60,000 bases of DNA from Owenia fusiformis (taxonomy: Eukaryota; Annelida; Polychaeta; Sabellida; Oweniidae), in assembly GCA_903813345.2 (NCBI GenBank), contig CAIIXF020000011.1, positions 12,126,842 through 12,186,841 on the forward strand, read 5' to 3'. Position 1 is the first letter of the stretch. Every line of letters begins with the position of its first letter. This document shows, one piece after another, positions 33,059 through 46,670 of this stretch. The translations under genes and the position numbers were made by a program. A model generated the notes under the pieces. The model made no database searches, was not told the origin of the DNA, and saw only the letters and a list, made by a program, of their open reading frames with translations.

Positions 33059-33875
33059 TATTTACATAATAATGTTATAAAGGAGCATGTAGGTTATCGC
33101 AAACAACTTCAGACAATTCTAACTTGAATTATGAATATTTTCTGACCATGAACATGGGTATATCTTTTAGATCTATTCATTATCTTCAAGAAAAGTAAAT
33201 ATAATGATTGAAACTAGACCTAAGTGATATTAAAGGGAATGGTCCAATCAACATACTTTTTACTAAAAATGTTGACCTAATTTTTACCAAAGATGCAACC
33301 TTTAATCATATTGTTGAATGCATAATTAGAATATGCTTTGAGACATGTTCTATTTCCTAAGAGGAAAAGTGGATTGCTCCAGGGACTTTAAAGACACAGA
33401 ATTGTTAAAATGATGGCATTTTTGGTGAAAATGAGGTCAACAACTTTGAAAAAATATATTGATGGGTTGATTGCTAGTGAAATATCTCTGAGTCCGATTG
33501 ACTTTATTATCCCTGTATACCTGTCTTCATGGTCAGAAAATAGTCATAATCAAAGATATAACTGTCTGAAATTGTTTGTGATTACTTACCTGAACCTTTC
33601 CAGGGCAAATCAGGAGTGACAAAATTATTTCCACCAAATTTTTGACATGTCTTCAAATACGATAATATTTTCTTCATAAGATAGAGTGTCACTTGTGAAA
33701 TTTATTGATTGACCTGAGATCGTACCACATCTTTATGACATAGTAGCGAAATAGCCATATTGAATGATGTTTGTTTAATTCTTGTTTGCCACTTTTCGAC
33801 AATTGTCAAAATTTGGGGGTTTGGGGGAGGGGTACAATTAGGTTAAAAAATTCACCTGATTCAGACTATCCTTAA

Positions 33876-35137
33876 AGGGACCCAACACCTTACAAAACTT
33901 CTTAACGGAGGGGAATAAGGGAAAATGCTTGCCGGATTCTGAATCTGTCTATTTTTTAATGATTTTTCACCGTCTTAGAATTTCAATTTTTTTCTTTTGA
34001 AAAAATGAGATTTGCATTGTTTTCCAATTAGACAAATGAGTAAACATGAATAGCTCGAAATCTAACGGTGAGATTTTGTTTTAAAAAATCATGGATATCA
34101 AGGCTAAATATAGCTATACAATAAACATAAAAAAGCAATGCTTTGACTCTTCATATTCACACAAAAAATTAATTAGTATATGAGGTTTGATATTTGTGAG
34201 AATAAGTTGTACAAGTCGCAATGCTCTACAAACACCAGACTACAGGGTGGATTAGGATCAATGACACAAATAAAAATTAATTTAAAAATATTTCATGATA
34301 ATCATCTCAAACAAAAGCAGTTAGCGAAGGATACATTTTATTACACTCAATAAATAGTTATCACTTTTGACTATATATACATATCTCATGGGAATGTATT
34401 TCCATCTGCTCAAGATATCATATTTTAGCTTCGAAAATCACAATCGTTGGATAATACATTTGTCTCAGAATGATAGGCCACCCTGTAGCAATGTAGCTTT
34501 CACTTGAAGTGTACCCTTGAGAATAATGAACTTACTTTCAAATTGGTCTTGCTTTTGTGGTGTATGTGGCTTTTTAGCAAATCTGCCACGCTCATTTCTT
34601 TCCAGAACCATCTTGTTCACATGTAACACTAGGCTATACGCGCATGTATAGACAGATGACATAGATATACATATAAATTATATATTGCACCTGTATTTAC
34701 TTACATGGGAATATTCCCTTTGGAAAAATGCAAATGCATGAACATATATTTTCATCTTATATATGACTTCAAGCTAACATATTATTTCATATTTATATTT
34801 TCATAGTTAGTCTGACATAAATAATAGATCCATGAGAACAATATTCTTTGTTTTCTTAAAAATTGATGGGTTTACTGTGAATTCAATAAATTACAATTTG
34901 CAAGGGGTAAGTATACTGTATGACCTTAGTTGCAAAGTACTGTTTATATATGCAGCTCAATAGCATAAAATATGTTGAATGAAGCATATGGCATGGATTA
35001 GTCGTGTGACACACAAACTGACCAATACATGAGGGTATTAGCTACTTTTCACAGAAACCAAAGGAGGACAGTGCTTTTATTTGAACTGGGAGCTTACCTC
35101 CACACGACTGATCATGTGACCATGGTGTTGGGTCCCT
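33876..35137 (-). mobile_element. 1.26-kb TTAA-flanked element with exon-like relic
   Basis: Ends AGGGACCCAACACC and GGTGTTGGGTCCCT are perfect inverted repeats, flanked by TTAA (33872-33875 and 35138-35141), the target of piggyBac and Kolobok elements. On the minus strand, 34611-34536 reads MVLERNERGRFAKKPHTPQK and five more residues, up to a canonical donor GTAAGT. This resembles a retained first exon of a lost transposase gene. The rest is non-coding. Confidence 0.85.
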
Positions 35138-35141
35138 TTAA

Positions 35142-36036
35142 ATGAGCACTGATTCACCCGAGAGCATAACTTTTTCAAAACATGTAAGTGTTATTTTTGG
35201 ACCACTCACATTAATGTTTCGTCTAATTTTCCCTCAGAGTTTCATCATCATTGTCCAAATCTTAGGCCATATTTGTTGAGATATATAAATGTTCATTATT
35301 AAAATCTTGCCTTCCTTTGCAGTTGGAAAAGATTCGGCATTAGGTGTTATAAGTCCCAGAGCACGATAAATAAATAAAAATAACAACAAAATGACATAGA
35401 ACTGATAGACGTTTTCTCTTGTGCGTGTCAGCCATGGTCTACCAAATTGCTATTCAGTAGGAAGAAACTCATTTTTCAGTTTCCATTTTAATTTCCTGAC
35501 AAATAGAGCGATCATCTCAGGATTTTTTCTATGATCTATGTGTCGCCCTAGCAACTTCTGTTTTAGAGAACAATAGAAAAGATTACTTTACCATAATTTT
35601 AATCATTCCACATTGTAGACATATTTATAATTAAAAATATGAAGAGAATGACAAAATCTCTTAAAACACATTTCTTAGGAAACAAATAGTGTCGTATTCT
35701 TGTTACTATGGCAACAGAGTTTTTTCTTTTTGTCATTTTTGTCATACAGATTACCTATCATACCAGGACCAAATCCTGAAAATTTGAATTCAGTATCTTC
35801 ATTAGTATCTTAGATATATAGGTTTCTTATAGTATCCCCTGCAGATTTTATCGGAGTATAAGGAAAATGCTCTGAAGAGGGTTGCCCAAGGATGCCACTT
35901 AACAGTATTTTTGAGGTCCCAACCCTCTATTCATGGGAATAGTTAACCATTGTAAAGCTTCTCATGGTTAACTGACAGAATTGATTGTATCTTCAACTAA
36001 GAAGACAATAAAATGTTATAAATCCAGAAGAAAACC
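35142..36036. other. Spacer of the inverted-repeat structure, right part
   Basis: AT-rich sequence with no exon, repeat ends or RNA gene seen. The comparable left spacer pieces 31911-32208 and 33061-33871 are likewise empty. Confidence 0.5.
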
Positions 36037-36603
36037 AAACCAACTTTCTTCTATTTACCAGGGGTAGGGCACTATAAAGTCATATTAAAATTACAAAATA
36101 GTACTTCATCACTATAATAGATGTATTACAATATCACACATAGCTTAGGAATGTTGTTAGAATACTACTTTGAGCTGTTTAAGTTATCATATTTTGCTTG
36201 AAGCTACAAATATAAAATAAGCAAGAAAAAATGACAAAAATTGAATATTTTTTTCTAATTAATTGTATTTTTCCGAAACCAACAAAGATATCAACCTATA
36301 ACTTTAGGGTAGTATTCATCTCTGTACTAACAATGTATGCTGTAGAACTCAGAACAATAGTTTATATATCCTTTGAGTTATGAACTAGTTTCATACTACC
36401 CCCTAGAATATTTTCCTAGGGGGGTAAAAACGCTCAAATTCAGTGTCGTGACCACCACGTTGAGCTGTCATCTTTTAATATCTTTATCAGCATGAAAAAC
36501 TGATCCAAAAGAAATAGGTCTGTTGCTTTTTCTAAAAAATGCCTCAAAAACCCTTTCCCTTGAGATATTCTGAAATTGGAACCTGTCTATCATCATAAGA
36601 CTG

Positions 36604-37839
36604 GTTTCTTATTTTGAGAACGAGAAGTCTCTATTTATGTCTTTAATTTGAACGTTTAAAAGAGAATACAGTAGTTTATGTCATTTCATATATTTAATAG
36701 TTTTGATATTTGTGACATTTGCGATAAACAATTTTAACATTTTTTTGCTCGACTTATGTGACGGTGTCATTATAACCAGCCTACTTAAAAAATATACATG
36801 AGTTATATATTTTGAGAAAGGGGAGTTTGAGCAAGCTGCACTAGTAATTTGATTAATCTTTCAACTCTCTTAATTTTTCGTTGTTCTCTAAATATGATGG
36901 GAGGATACAGCACGGGGGGATGCTGTGAGGATATTTAGTGCAGTTAAGCTGTATTAACTTTTCCATGAACTGGAAATGACACAGGTGTTTACAATATTGT
37001 CTGTTTCAGATCTAGGATGAAGGTTTGGTTGAACCGGATGTTATTTTGTAAATATTTTTATTGCTGTTATTTTCCTAATTAAAAATACAACAATATGCAT
37101 CAGCTCAGCTGAACGTGAAAAAGTCACATAATCAATTAATCATGTATTTTAAATGTTTTTTTTGTGAAAAAGTGATAGTCAAGGCAAGGGCGTAGCGCTA
37201 CTTTTCCAAGTAGTACGCCACCACCACAGGAACAAGTCAAGAATAAAAAACAAACATTTAGGGGGGTCTGGGGGTTGTCCCTCAGGAAATTTTTGAAATT
37301 TGGTTGTATTTGGAGCGAATTTGCAAACATCTGGTACGCTTGTGCGTACACAGCGTACCGGGCGCTATGCCCATGCAAGGAGTAGGAAACAAAGTATGTT
37401 TCACTGCCCAGAATACAGTTCTTGATTACATTTTTCTTGTATTTTTTTTGATAGATGTCAGGTTTGTAGTTGAAAACTCATTAGCATGGTATCAAGGTAT
37501 CGCCCACTCTAGATTGTGATTGGTTGAAAAACACAGCAATGCACTTTTCTTTTCATCTAGTCAGTGTTCAATGAAAGGTACTTATTGGATTTACCTCTTG
37601 AGTCCTTTAGCTAACAAAATTATACTTTTGAATAGCTATCAAGAGGTAACATTAGAAATAAAAGTGAAGCTATCTCATTGTATCTTTTGTTGAACCAAAT
37701 ATAGATTTTCAAGCACTGCTGTGGATTCTGAAATCAACACAAATCAGCTGTTCCAAAGTCTACTGATATCAGAGAATAGAGTTCACAAGATACCAACTGA
37801 CCTGCCAAATCATATAAAAACCTGTTCTTTTCTCTCCAG
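36604..37839. other. Intergenic before the 87-residue gene
   Basis: Holds one MITE (37186-37374). From about 37830 the sequence leads into a good acceptor (tctctccag), marking the likely start of the exon with the start codon. Confidence 0.45.
37186..37374. mobile_element. About 189-bp MITE, GGGCGTAGCGCTA family, copy 1
   Basis: Inverted ends aagggcgtagcgcta and gggcgctatgcccat. It shares tagtacgccaccaccacagg and ggttgtatttggagcgaatt with the copy at 57671-57858. Confidence 0.8.
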
Positions 37840-38185
37840 GCACATTTGGAAAAAGCAACACATACACTGAAGATTGAACCATTAGAAAAGGAGACAACTG
37901 AAAACACAACTTAGTAAATAAACAGCGAACATTTGAATCAAATATTGATTCAGATTGCATCATCCGTTCATCAAATAATCATCAAATAATCTTGACGACA
38001 GAATCATAAAAAGTGGACATTCGATGCTTGCAACAATGGAGAATGTCACACTTGTTGTAAGCCGTGTAAACTATGGCAAAGAGGTTCCAACCGAAGCGCA
38101 TTACCACATCGATATGAGAAGCAAAGTTAGCAATCTATGGAACAAACTAAACTTTATGAGAGCACATGAACCAGCAAATGATATG
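37840..38185 (+). CDS. Predicted small protein, exon 1
   Basis: After the acceptor at 37839 a 5' leader runs to the ATG at 38024 (a second in-frame ATG is at 38036). The 54 codons end at GATATG/GTGAGA, phase 0. With the next exon the product is 87 residues. The part EVPTEAHYHIDMRSKVSNLW and the following KLNFMR give an amphipathic, soluble-looking sequence without signal peptide or membrane segment. I do not recognise it. Support is frame agreement across a good splice pair and GC content above the flanks. Confidence 0.55.
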
Positions 38186-41100
38186 GTGAGATTTTGTTTT
38201 TCAACCATTTTATTAGCATTTGAGCACTAACGAGGCAAGAGGTGTGGATGAATAATGTTTGGAGCGAAGGCTAGGATGGGAGGGTAGTCTATATCCAATA
38301 GACTGAATTTCATTCCAAATTTCGAATGAAATGCTTTATAATGTGCACATTTCTTTGTTCTCGGTTCATTATGGATGGGATGGGGGGGGGGGGATGAGGT
38401 CAGATCTGCTTCTGTTTTGCACTAAATGTTTACATCCGCCACAACATCCAGGCATTGAGGCTAATTATAGCAAGTTGCCAGGGTTTTTCCCTTACAAAAA
38501 TTCTCAATGTTGAAATCCAGATTTTTACACTTTTGGAGTAGAAACCAGTTCTAAATTAAATTATTTTGCCTTTTATAGTACATTTTGCCTATCTATTACT
38601 TAAGTCCTGACATTATTTGCTAATTTTTATATTTCTACCATAAGTTCATATTGATTGAGGTATTTAGTAAGGGAATGCAGGATGCAATGATGCAGCAGCT
38701 GCTAGCAGCATAATGACCCTCACTTTAGGCCACACCAATTCATTACTTATTGCCTTGTTTTGCAGCTCAGATATCATTCAGGGACATATGCAAATAATAA
38801 ATATAGATGAGAATGAGATGCTTGAACAGTTAAAAAATCTCCATTCTCTAGATTTTTATTGGGTTCATTGAGATATAATTCATTTGATAAATTCAAAAAT
38901 GTACACAGTATACTGTATTGAGAAAGTAGCATAAAACATAACTCTGTGGCTTCAGGAAATAATATAATCTATCATACCTGCTTTAGTAAACAATTACGGG
39001 AAAATAAACACAAACAAACATTCAGGATGTTAAGATAAATAACAGTACCTGATTTCCTATACACATAAGTACCTTGAACCATTATTAAGTCCCTAATATG
39101 AATATATTATCTTACCGATTTATGGGTTCAAATAAGACATTTTGACTTACTTTTTTCTTGAACTTTAGCATATGGATATCTCTTTAGAGTTGTTATGATA
39201 TACTTTCAGTACAAGTCTGGGAAAAAGCTGAACTTTGGTAAAATGATATGTGCTGATTTATGTTCCCTTGAACTTAAAAAATGTAGTCATGTAGATGTGT
39301 GGAGGTAGGGGGGGGGGGTGAAACCGGGGGGGGGGGGGGGGGGGGGGGGGTAAAAGAGGGAGTTCCTTTGTTATATGATATCGTACACATATCCCAGTCC
39401 AAATTATGGCAGATATAGGATAAAGCTTTAACATTACACACCCTTAGAAGGAAAAGAATCCATGTTGTGATTTGACTTTTTGATTACAGTAAAGAGGGGT
39501 TTATCCTAGTTAAACTAATTGAGTTAAACTTATTTTGCATATAAGTAATGCTGTGTTATGTATTATTGCACACCTGCCTACAGTTTAAGCACACATTTGA
39601 CTTTATTATAGTTAGTAGGGTACATTTATAGAGGAGAACGAACAGGAGGACAAATATTGAAATGAAAAGTATATTAACTCGAATGATTTTCTTAAAGTCA
39701 CATCATTAACAAGTCAAAACTAGTAGCTACCTTGTATATGTATATCATATAGACTAATCATAAATTGACATATGGTGCGGAAGCAATGTGAGTATAAGTA
39801 TGCAACTATGGTACCAGATTTTTTTGTACATTTGCATCCTAACTTTTTGCGAGGTCCGTGTTTTATAAAAAATAGTCTAAATGAGCATTTTGCTTCACCA
39901 AGCTTTTGATCCATGATAGAAAAATATAGTGATTGATACTAAGACTCTATTATAAAATCTTGAACTATATTTGGGAGAGAATTTATACATTCATAACAGC
40001 ATATTTATTGACAAATGTAATGATGTATCAATGAATACAAATTTGTAATCTTATTTTGAATTTAGGAGAATGAACCCATGCCCTTATTTTGGCAACCACA
40101 TCTGCACGTATGCTTTTAAAGGTTTTAATAAATGGATTGGTATGTTGTGATTATATTGAAATATGTTTATGACTATAGAACACAAATAAAAAAAAATTAA
40201 GTGTATAGTGACAAAAGTGAATCGAAGACAGAAATGGAAACATTCCTGCATCCAATCTTTGTTCATTCTTTGTGGGTCTTTTAACAGATTAACAAGGTTT
40301 CAGTTGTTTTCAAGCTTGGAAGTCAAAGACTTCATAAAACAAAAAAGATGTAGTTCTATGTTATGACATCTCCAAATCCATTGAGCAAGTACACAGATTT
40401 AAATTTTGGATTTATTAACTTTATTACACACCGTACCCATAATGTGTTAAGTATATACAAAACAAAATTGAAAATACATATAATCTTTCATAAAAATATA
40501 TAAATGTCAATAAATACATATAAACATATGAATGTATGTTATACATGTAGTCGTGCATAGTAAATTGATGTAAAACTTGATGGCAAGTTCTGAATTCTGT
40601 TCAAGACCATACTAGCTTTAATAACAAAGTTAAGTGGACATTAGAACTTATGATGATTCTGAATAGATTGTATTGACTGGTTTAGGTCTTTACTCAAATC
40701 CTTTGTTGGACTTTATCAAATATTTAAATACGAATAATCTGCTATGTATTATTAATTGCATAATATATAAGGTTTGTATATGACTTATCCACACTAACAT
40801 ATGAGGTCAAAATCTATTTGGTTTCTAGTAATGTGAACTGTATGTGCTAATAAGTGTGATAAGCACTATATCTCCCTTTACCCTCCCTCCCGTGTTGCAT
40901 GATGACTTGATGCACTATATTTAAAGATCATTGAAACTAAGTTAAGTATATGCTGAGTTATATCCAGCAAATTATCAATGGTTGTTAAGGTTGCTGCGGT
41001 AACTATATAATCAATTTCCTTATTGACGTCACTGTTCTGATATACATTGGAGTTGTTTTCAACATATGCCCAAACCCAGATCAATGGTGGCCATTTGCCA

Positions 41101-41698
41101 TGCATAAGCAACCATGCATGATAATTACATTACTAAATACTTAAATTCACGAAATTATCTCCGTATGGTTGGTAAGATGCTAATGAAATGGCTCTTCTAT
41201 TTATAAGTGATATCTTGCAAAGATGGGCCTGTTTCTTATTGAAATAAATTGGCTTAAGTGTATTTATGATTTGTGTCAGGAAGTAATTTCTGTCAATAAA
41301 AAATAATTTCTATATCATGGGGTATTAATTTTTCTGTCATGGAATAAACCTTTCAACTGAAGCAAAATAAACTAGAGAACTACCTTACTAGACATCCTTA
41401 TGAAGGTTTTGGTTAGAACTGGTGCTAGAGTAATTTTAAATCAGCTGATCTGTTCATTACTATTGCATCAGCATTTTATTGACTTAATGATGAGTCTTGT
41501 GATCAATATTCCTAATTAACTTATTTATTTCTCTCATGCAGCTTACCATAAATAAATTATGATACTATTGATTGAGGGGGAGGGGGGATTAAACATGGCC
41601 TCATGCAATATCAAGAAATCAACATATTAGAAACTGAAAAACCGATATAATATAAAGTATACAATTCCACTTAACATGTGTCTTTTTGTGTTTTTCAG
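38186..41698 (+). other. Intron of the 87-residue gene
   Basis: GTGAGA to gtttttcag, 3.5 kb, AT-rich. It contains a poly-G tract (39308-39350) and a shorter one near 38382. No other exons or transposon ends were seen. Confidence 0.5.
39308..39350 (+). repeat. Long poly-G tract
   Basis: Eleven G followed by tgaaacc and 25 uninterrupted G. Such a run can form G-quadruplex structure and is also a common place for sequencing or assembly error, so its exact length is uncertain. Confidence 0.85.
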
Positions 41699-41800
41699 AT
41701 GACAAACAACATAGGAAATGATAAAACAAAAATGGACAGAGTTGATTGGTCTGAGATCAAATCTGGCAGTAATATGGACCGTGCATACCCCAAGCAATAG
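41699..41800 (+). CDS. Predicted small protein, exon 2
   Basis: Opens with ATG directly after the acceptor, so the joined protein reads Met-Met at the splice point. It codes 33 residues (NDKTKMDRVDWSEIKSG in the middle) to a TAG. The upstream exon ends in ATG and this one begins with it, so this exon could also be translated alone from a transcript that skips exon 1. Confidence 0.5.
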   Translation: MTNNIGNDKTKMDRVDWSEIKSGSNMDRAYPKQ

Positions 41801-44786
41801 CTTTGCATTTACAACACCGTGGACAACTATCTAACACACAATGTGTAGTAAATGCTGTGGGGCTTCCAAGTTGCATTTCATGGGTTCTCCGCGAGTTCTC
41901 ATCAATGTTGTTGCCAGCGTGGCATAATGAATCAAACACTCATTCATAAGATGTAGAAGTTTATTTTTGAAATCACGAATTGATATCAAAATTAAATTAA
42001 ATACAGCACGCATCTGTAGAATATTGATCGTTATTAGACTCACTGAGCTGAGGAATAGTGCCAAAGACATGTAATGCATGTAGCACATTTAATGATAACA
42101 CGCTCCAGAATTTGATGTTTTATCTGGTTTCGGAAGCTCCAAGGGTGCAGGGTTATTTCAAGAATTGAATTTGCTTCACATAATCGCTAGTCTCAAGAAG
42201 ACAGACTTCTGACCTCATCACACCATTAAATAGCCGGCCATCACAAGACATACATTCTAGTGTGCTTAGGCAGAGGTCATTAACACCCACTCACCGAGCC
42301 AGTGGAAAGGAAAACTGAACTTTATAAGTCAGAATTCACCCGAGAGCTTCCATACTGCTTTGAATTAATTTAGTTTAAACTAACAGAAATACTTATATAA
42401 AGTATATGGGAAGTCAAAAGCACAACATATGTTAAGTGCTGGCTTCAAAAAGGCATAAAATATTTTGTCAACTCCAGATGTCTATTAAATGTTGTCTTGT
42501 AACTGCATTTTAAAAGGGGTACCTTAGTGTTTTTAAACACATGCAATACTAGTATTGTATTTTAGGCAAACAATCTTGCTTTAATTGCGCGTTTTAATGC
42601 ACAATTCACTGTCAGAAGAATTGTATCAACAATTTGTAATCTTTTCCTCTATGAGGAACCTCATATTTTAAGAAAGATCTCTGTTTAAAGAGCCATATAT
42701 TGTGATTTGATTAATAAGCTAAGCGCACAGTGTTCAAAATAGTCATTAATAAGAATTCATGGAAATTATTTACAATTTATATTTGTGACAATTTTAATTT
42801 TATTTCCAAGTTGCAAAATTTAATGGAAATTCTGAATCTGTAAGATGTTAGTAACAGAAGTATTTTCGATTGTGACCCTTGCTGTCACGTTTGTATCTAT
42901 GACTCTTGGAATATTATGGGTCAATGTACATGATGTAGAGGTGGTGGAAATTGAAACAGGGGTGGAGGCAGGTCAAAATTGAAGTTGGTGACATGTTAAA
43001 TCATCTTGGCTCAAACCATTTCTTTTTGTGTTTAATTCAGAAAAATTTTGAAATTTCAAACACTTACTATTCAATTTATTCAAGAAAATTACCTTTTGTC
43101 ATGAATTTATTTTTGTTTTGTTAAAATTCCAAGTTTCTGAAATCTATTTGATATGAAAATTGCAGTATTTGCAGTATTTCATATCTAAGAAATGCCATTT
43201 AGATGAGCTAGCATGTTACCAACTTGAGTTTTGTAGATTTTAAATTTAAGATGAATATGACAAAAACAGGTGACTGTGAAATGACACACCTTCAAGATAT
43301 AAGCACATACCATAGAGTATGTATAAATCATAAAATTACTTTGTCATCATGCTATAAAGTCTTTAGTCTAAAGTCTTATTTGACACTTGTAAACACACCA
43401 GTCACATCATTGTGATTTCTTCCAAGGTTAGAGCACTTCTGTTGAACTTTAAGGGCAAAATATTTAGAGCTTGGAAATTTTAACCATCAATTGGATATTT
43501 TTGGAAAAATTCTTATGATTAAATGGACCACTCTAGATGAGCTTATATTTTCTATCTCTAATTTTGTCTTGATGTTTTTAAGGGAAATGTAACGTTAAAT
43601 TCTCCAGTGGCATTATACTCTTATTGCCTTAACCTACAGCTGTAATATAGGCTTAAGTTTATGTTGAGTTTTATCTGCTTTGTTAAATTAATCTACTTTA
43701 ATAGTCCCAACTTTGGAAAGGTCAATTACAATATAAGCTATTTATTTTCTGGATATTGAACTTCACATGTCTGGCACTGTGACCATTATATATTCATTTT
43801 GTTCAGGCGTTCTTACATGAACCCTCATAAAATTAGTTTATATAAATAATTCCCAGTGTAAATTCGAGTGGCATTGAAAGTAATGCCTTTTATTCAAATG
43901 GAAATGAGCAATTTCTGTTGAACCCAGATTAATATTATAAAATCTCTTAGTACACAGTGGAAAATCTGTTTCAAAACAGAATTTGGACCAGTTTTTTACC
44001 AGTCATGATGATGGGCATTTCTTATAACCGAACACTGCATCACAAACTGACAGATGAAATATGTAAATAAGATGCACACCTTTTCAATTGACCAATGACA
44101 GTCCTGTATTGTGAGGGTTGGGCAGTATTAAGAAATCTTTTGTTGCATTAGCATTGCAGATTGCGCTGACAATAATAATACCTGGGAATGATATTTCACA
44201 CACCTCTTTTATAAGCCAATCAAAATGCGAGTAAATCAGCTGGTGCTTTACATGATGACTCGTCATTTTTATGATGATTTATACGTATTGGATTTCTAGT
44301 GCACTGCATAATAGAAAATCATTTATCAGTAAAAATCAATCTGCTAATGTTACTATTATCATTGAACTTATCAGCTGTATGTAATGTACATAACAGCAGC
44401 TCTTATGTTCATGGCAAGGCTCTTTTATCTATTAGAGTTTTATATTGAAGCCTTGTATATACATGCATTCACGTTGGTGAACATGCTTACTTATACAACA
44501 TCAATATATACAATCCGGAGAACAGGGCTGGGAAATTATGGCATACAAATTGATTGGCTCATATAAATCTGTGAATGGGAGTTTCCTCATGTTGAGCCAT
44601 TTCTTTGTCAGCTTGTATTTGTTTGTATGTTGCTATGGTAATAGTCTTGCATGATGCCCTTGTTATTTCACTCTAAGCACCTCACCTTCATGAAGAGGTG
44701 AAATAGATATGAAGGGGGATTCAAAGATTTGATGCAAGACTACAGTGTTTAATTATACATGTAAAAATGTGTCATTAGGCTATATA
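41801..44786. other. 3' flank and intergenic sequence
   Basis: Probably begins with the 3' untranslated region of the 87-residue gene. No further exon, RNA gene or transposon was recognised. Short open frames here lack splice or domain support. Confidence 0.4.
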
Positions 44787-44961
44787 CAGTGAAACCTGTA
44801 AAGTGGAACACTTCTTAAAGTGGAACACCTCTAAAAATGAAACGCTTTTGAGTGTCCCAAGGCCAAATGACTTCATGTTAAATGAACCTCTATAAGTGGA
44901 ACACCTAAGTAGAACACTTTTAGAGGGTACCAAAGGTGTACCACTAAGACAGGTTTTACTG
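44787..44961. mobile_element. 175-bp mariner/pogo-like MITE, TA target
   Basis: Ends CAGTGAAACCTGTAAAGTGG and CAGGTTTTACTG lie between TA dinucleotides. Internal aagtggaacacct units match those of 32211-33058, so it is a short deletion relative. Confidence 0.88.
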
Positions 44962-46670
44962 TACATATATCCCAATAAGTGTAGTAAGATGTAGTATGAT
45001 GTAGCACCACTGAATAATCACATGTGGTTTTCATAGCAAGTCTACTTAGCAGCCCTACTTCATGTTGTTCATGTATGAGGTCACTGTCTTGATGTATAAA
45101 ACCTGATGATATCAGATGATATTAAATTTCAGACCCTTCTCTAAAATGTTGAATTGAACATTTATGGGTTTGTCAGAATCATGTACAATGCCAACTATGT
45201 TGGTTTATATCATGACATGTTTCTGATTCATGTATAATTTGTTGAAATTTGCTACTCTATGGAGTTTCTATTTTAATGTTTGTGCTTAAATGAAATGTCG
45301 ACCTTGTCCATTAGAGAAGTTTTCATCCCTGTCAGTGGCTGTACATAATGTTGATTTATATTATGATATTAGCTTCAGGACAGACAGAATGCCACTTAAC
45401 TTTCTAGTTTGAAGGTGAAGTATTTTAAGGTAGTGTGTTGTTTAAAATGAGTCATTTAAGGTGACTCAGAATTTAGATGACACTATCAATTGCAAGTGAT
45501 GTCATTTAATTACTTCATCCAGGTATTTTATTTGTAAAACAAAAACAGGTTTTAAAGTTGAAAACACTTGAATTTGTTTTCACTAGTTCAAGGTCAAAAT
45601 GTTATTACTGGAATGGTTGTTAACATTACATTAACTCAAGTATGCGTCATAGATAATGACTTGTTGACAGTGATATGTAGATATAGGTTTAATTATCAAA
45701 GGTTGAAAGTCTGCAGGCACCAACTTTCAAACGTTTACAATTGTACTCTGAAGTCATATTTCATTTTTATTAGCTCACATGTTTTTCTTAAGTCATCGAT
45801 TTGGACTTTCTCTTTGTAATTGAAATCCTTTTCTTGCAATGTCATACCAGGTGTTGGTTTTATCGTATTGAATTTTAAATGTTTGGAAATTAATTTTATT
45901 GTATATCTTTTATTGACTCTTTGATATCATCTCAATGACATATTCAACAGAAAAGAATTTCATGGTCGTGTGGGTTAAAACTGACTCGGTCAATGTCCAA
46001 AGTTTAAAGAACTAACAGATGAATGTGACATTGAAGATTTTAAGACTTGAACTTTAGAATTTCATCAATTAGTTCTTATCATATTTCTTTATCATGTTTT
46101 TGTTAAATTATAAGTGCAAAAACCAACCCTAGCTGCACTAAGGCAGTTGGCACTTAACAGTGTATTCACCATTTTATCAGTAATAAAAAGGTGATGGGAA
46201 AGGTAGTGCCATAGCTTTCAAGCTCTTAAACCATTTTCTTGAAGTCATGAAATAAATAGGTGAAGTAGAAACAAGGCTACTGAGCAGAAAAGTTTTTATA
46301 TTCACCATGTGTCATGTTCAGATGTTCAGGACCTTGTGCTGTACATATTAATTGTTTATGTTGCTTTAAAATGAAGTTGTACTGTGTCCTTATGTGACCT
46401 TATAGGCTTTACAGCCAAACTGGCCTTGATATCCAATGGACTTGTTTTACATAGTTCTGCTTGATAAACTGGTGGTGGTGTAAAAACTGAACTTATATGT
46501 TATATTCCGTAATATGAATGAGAAATTGTGCAGTAAAGAATGAATAAATAAATAAATGAACATTATGCATAACCAAGAACTAGTGCTTGTTGTGTTGAAG
46601 TTTGTGTAATTGTTTCTAGTCTAAGATGATGAGAATTAATATTTACCAGATATTTACCAATTTATCAGTT
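44962..46670. other. Intergenic, nothing recognised
   Basis: AT-rich sequence without exon, repeat-end or RNA signals that I could support. Confidence 0.4.

Larger units (their letters stand above)
31362..36603. repeat. 5.2-kb inverted-repeat structure
   Basis: Left arm about 31362-31910 and right arm about 36037-36603 are inverted copies of about 550 bp with roughly 10-15% divergence by eye, separated by 4.1 kb. Each arm contains the hairpin CCCCCCTAGGAAAATATTCT...GGGGGT and the segment gtgccctacccctgg. The spacer holds two independent insertions (32211-33058 and 33876-35137) and no long reading frame. No target duplication was found at the outer limits. Confidence 0.85.
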
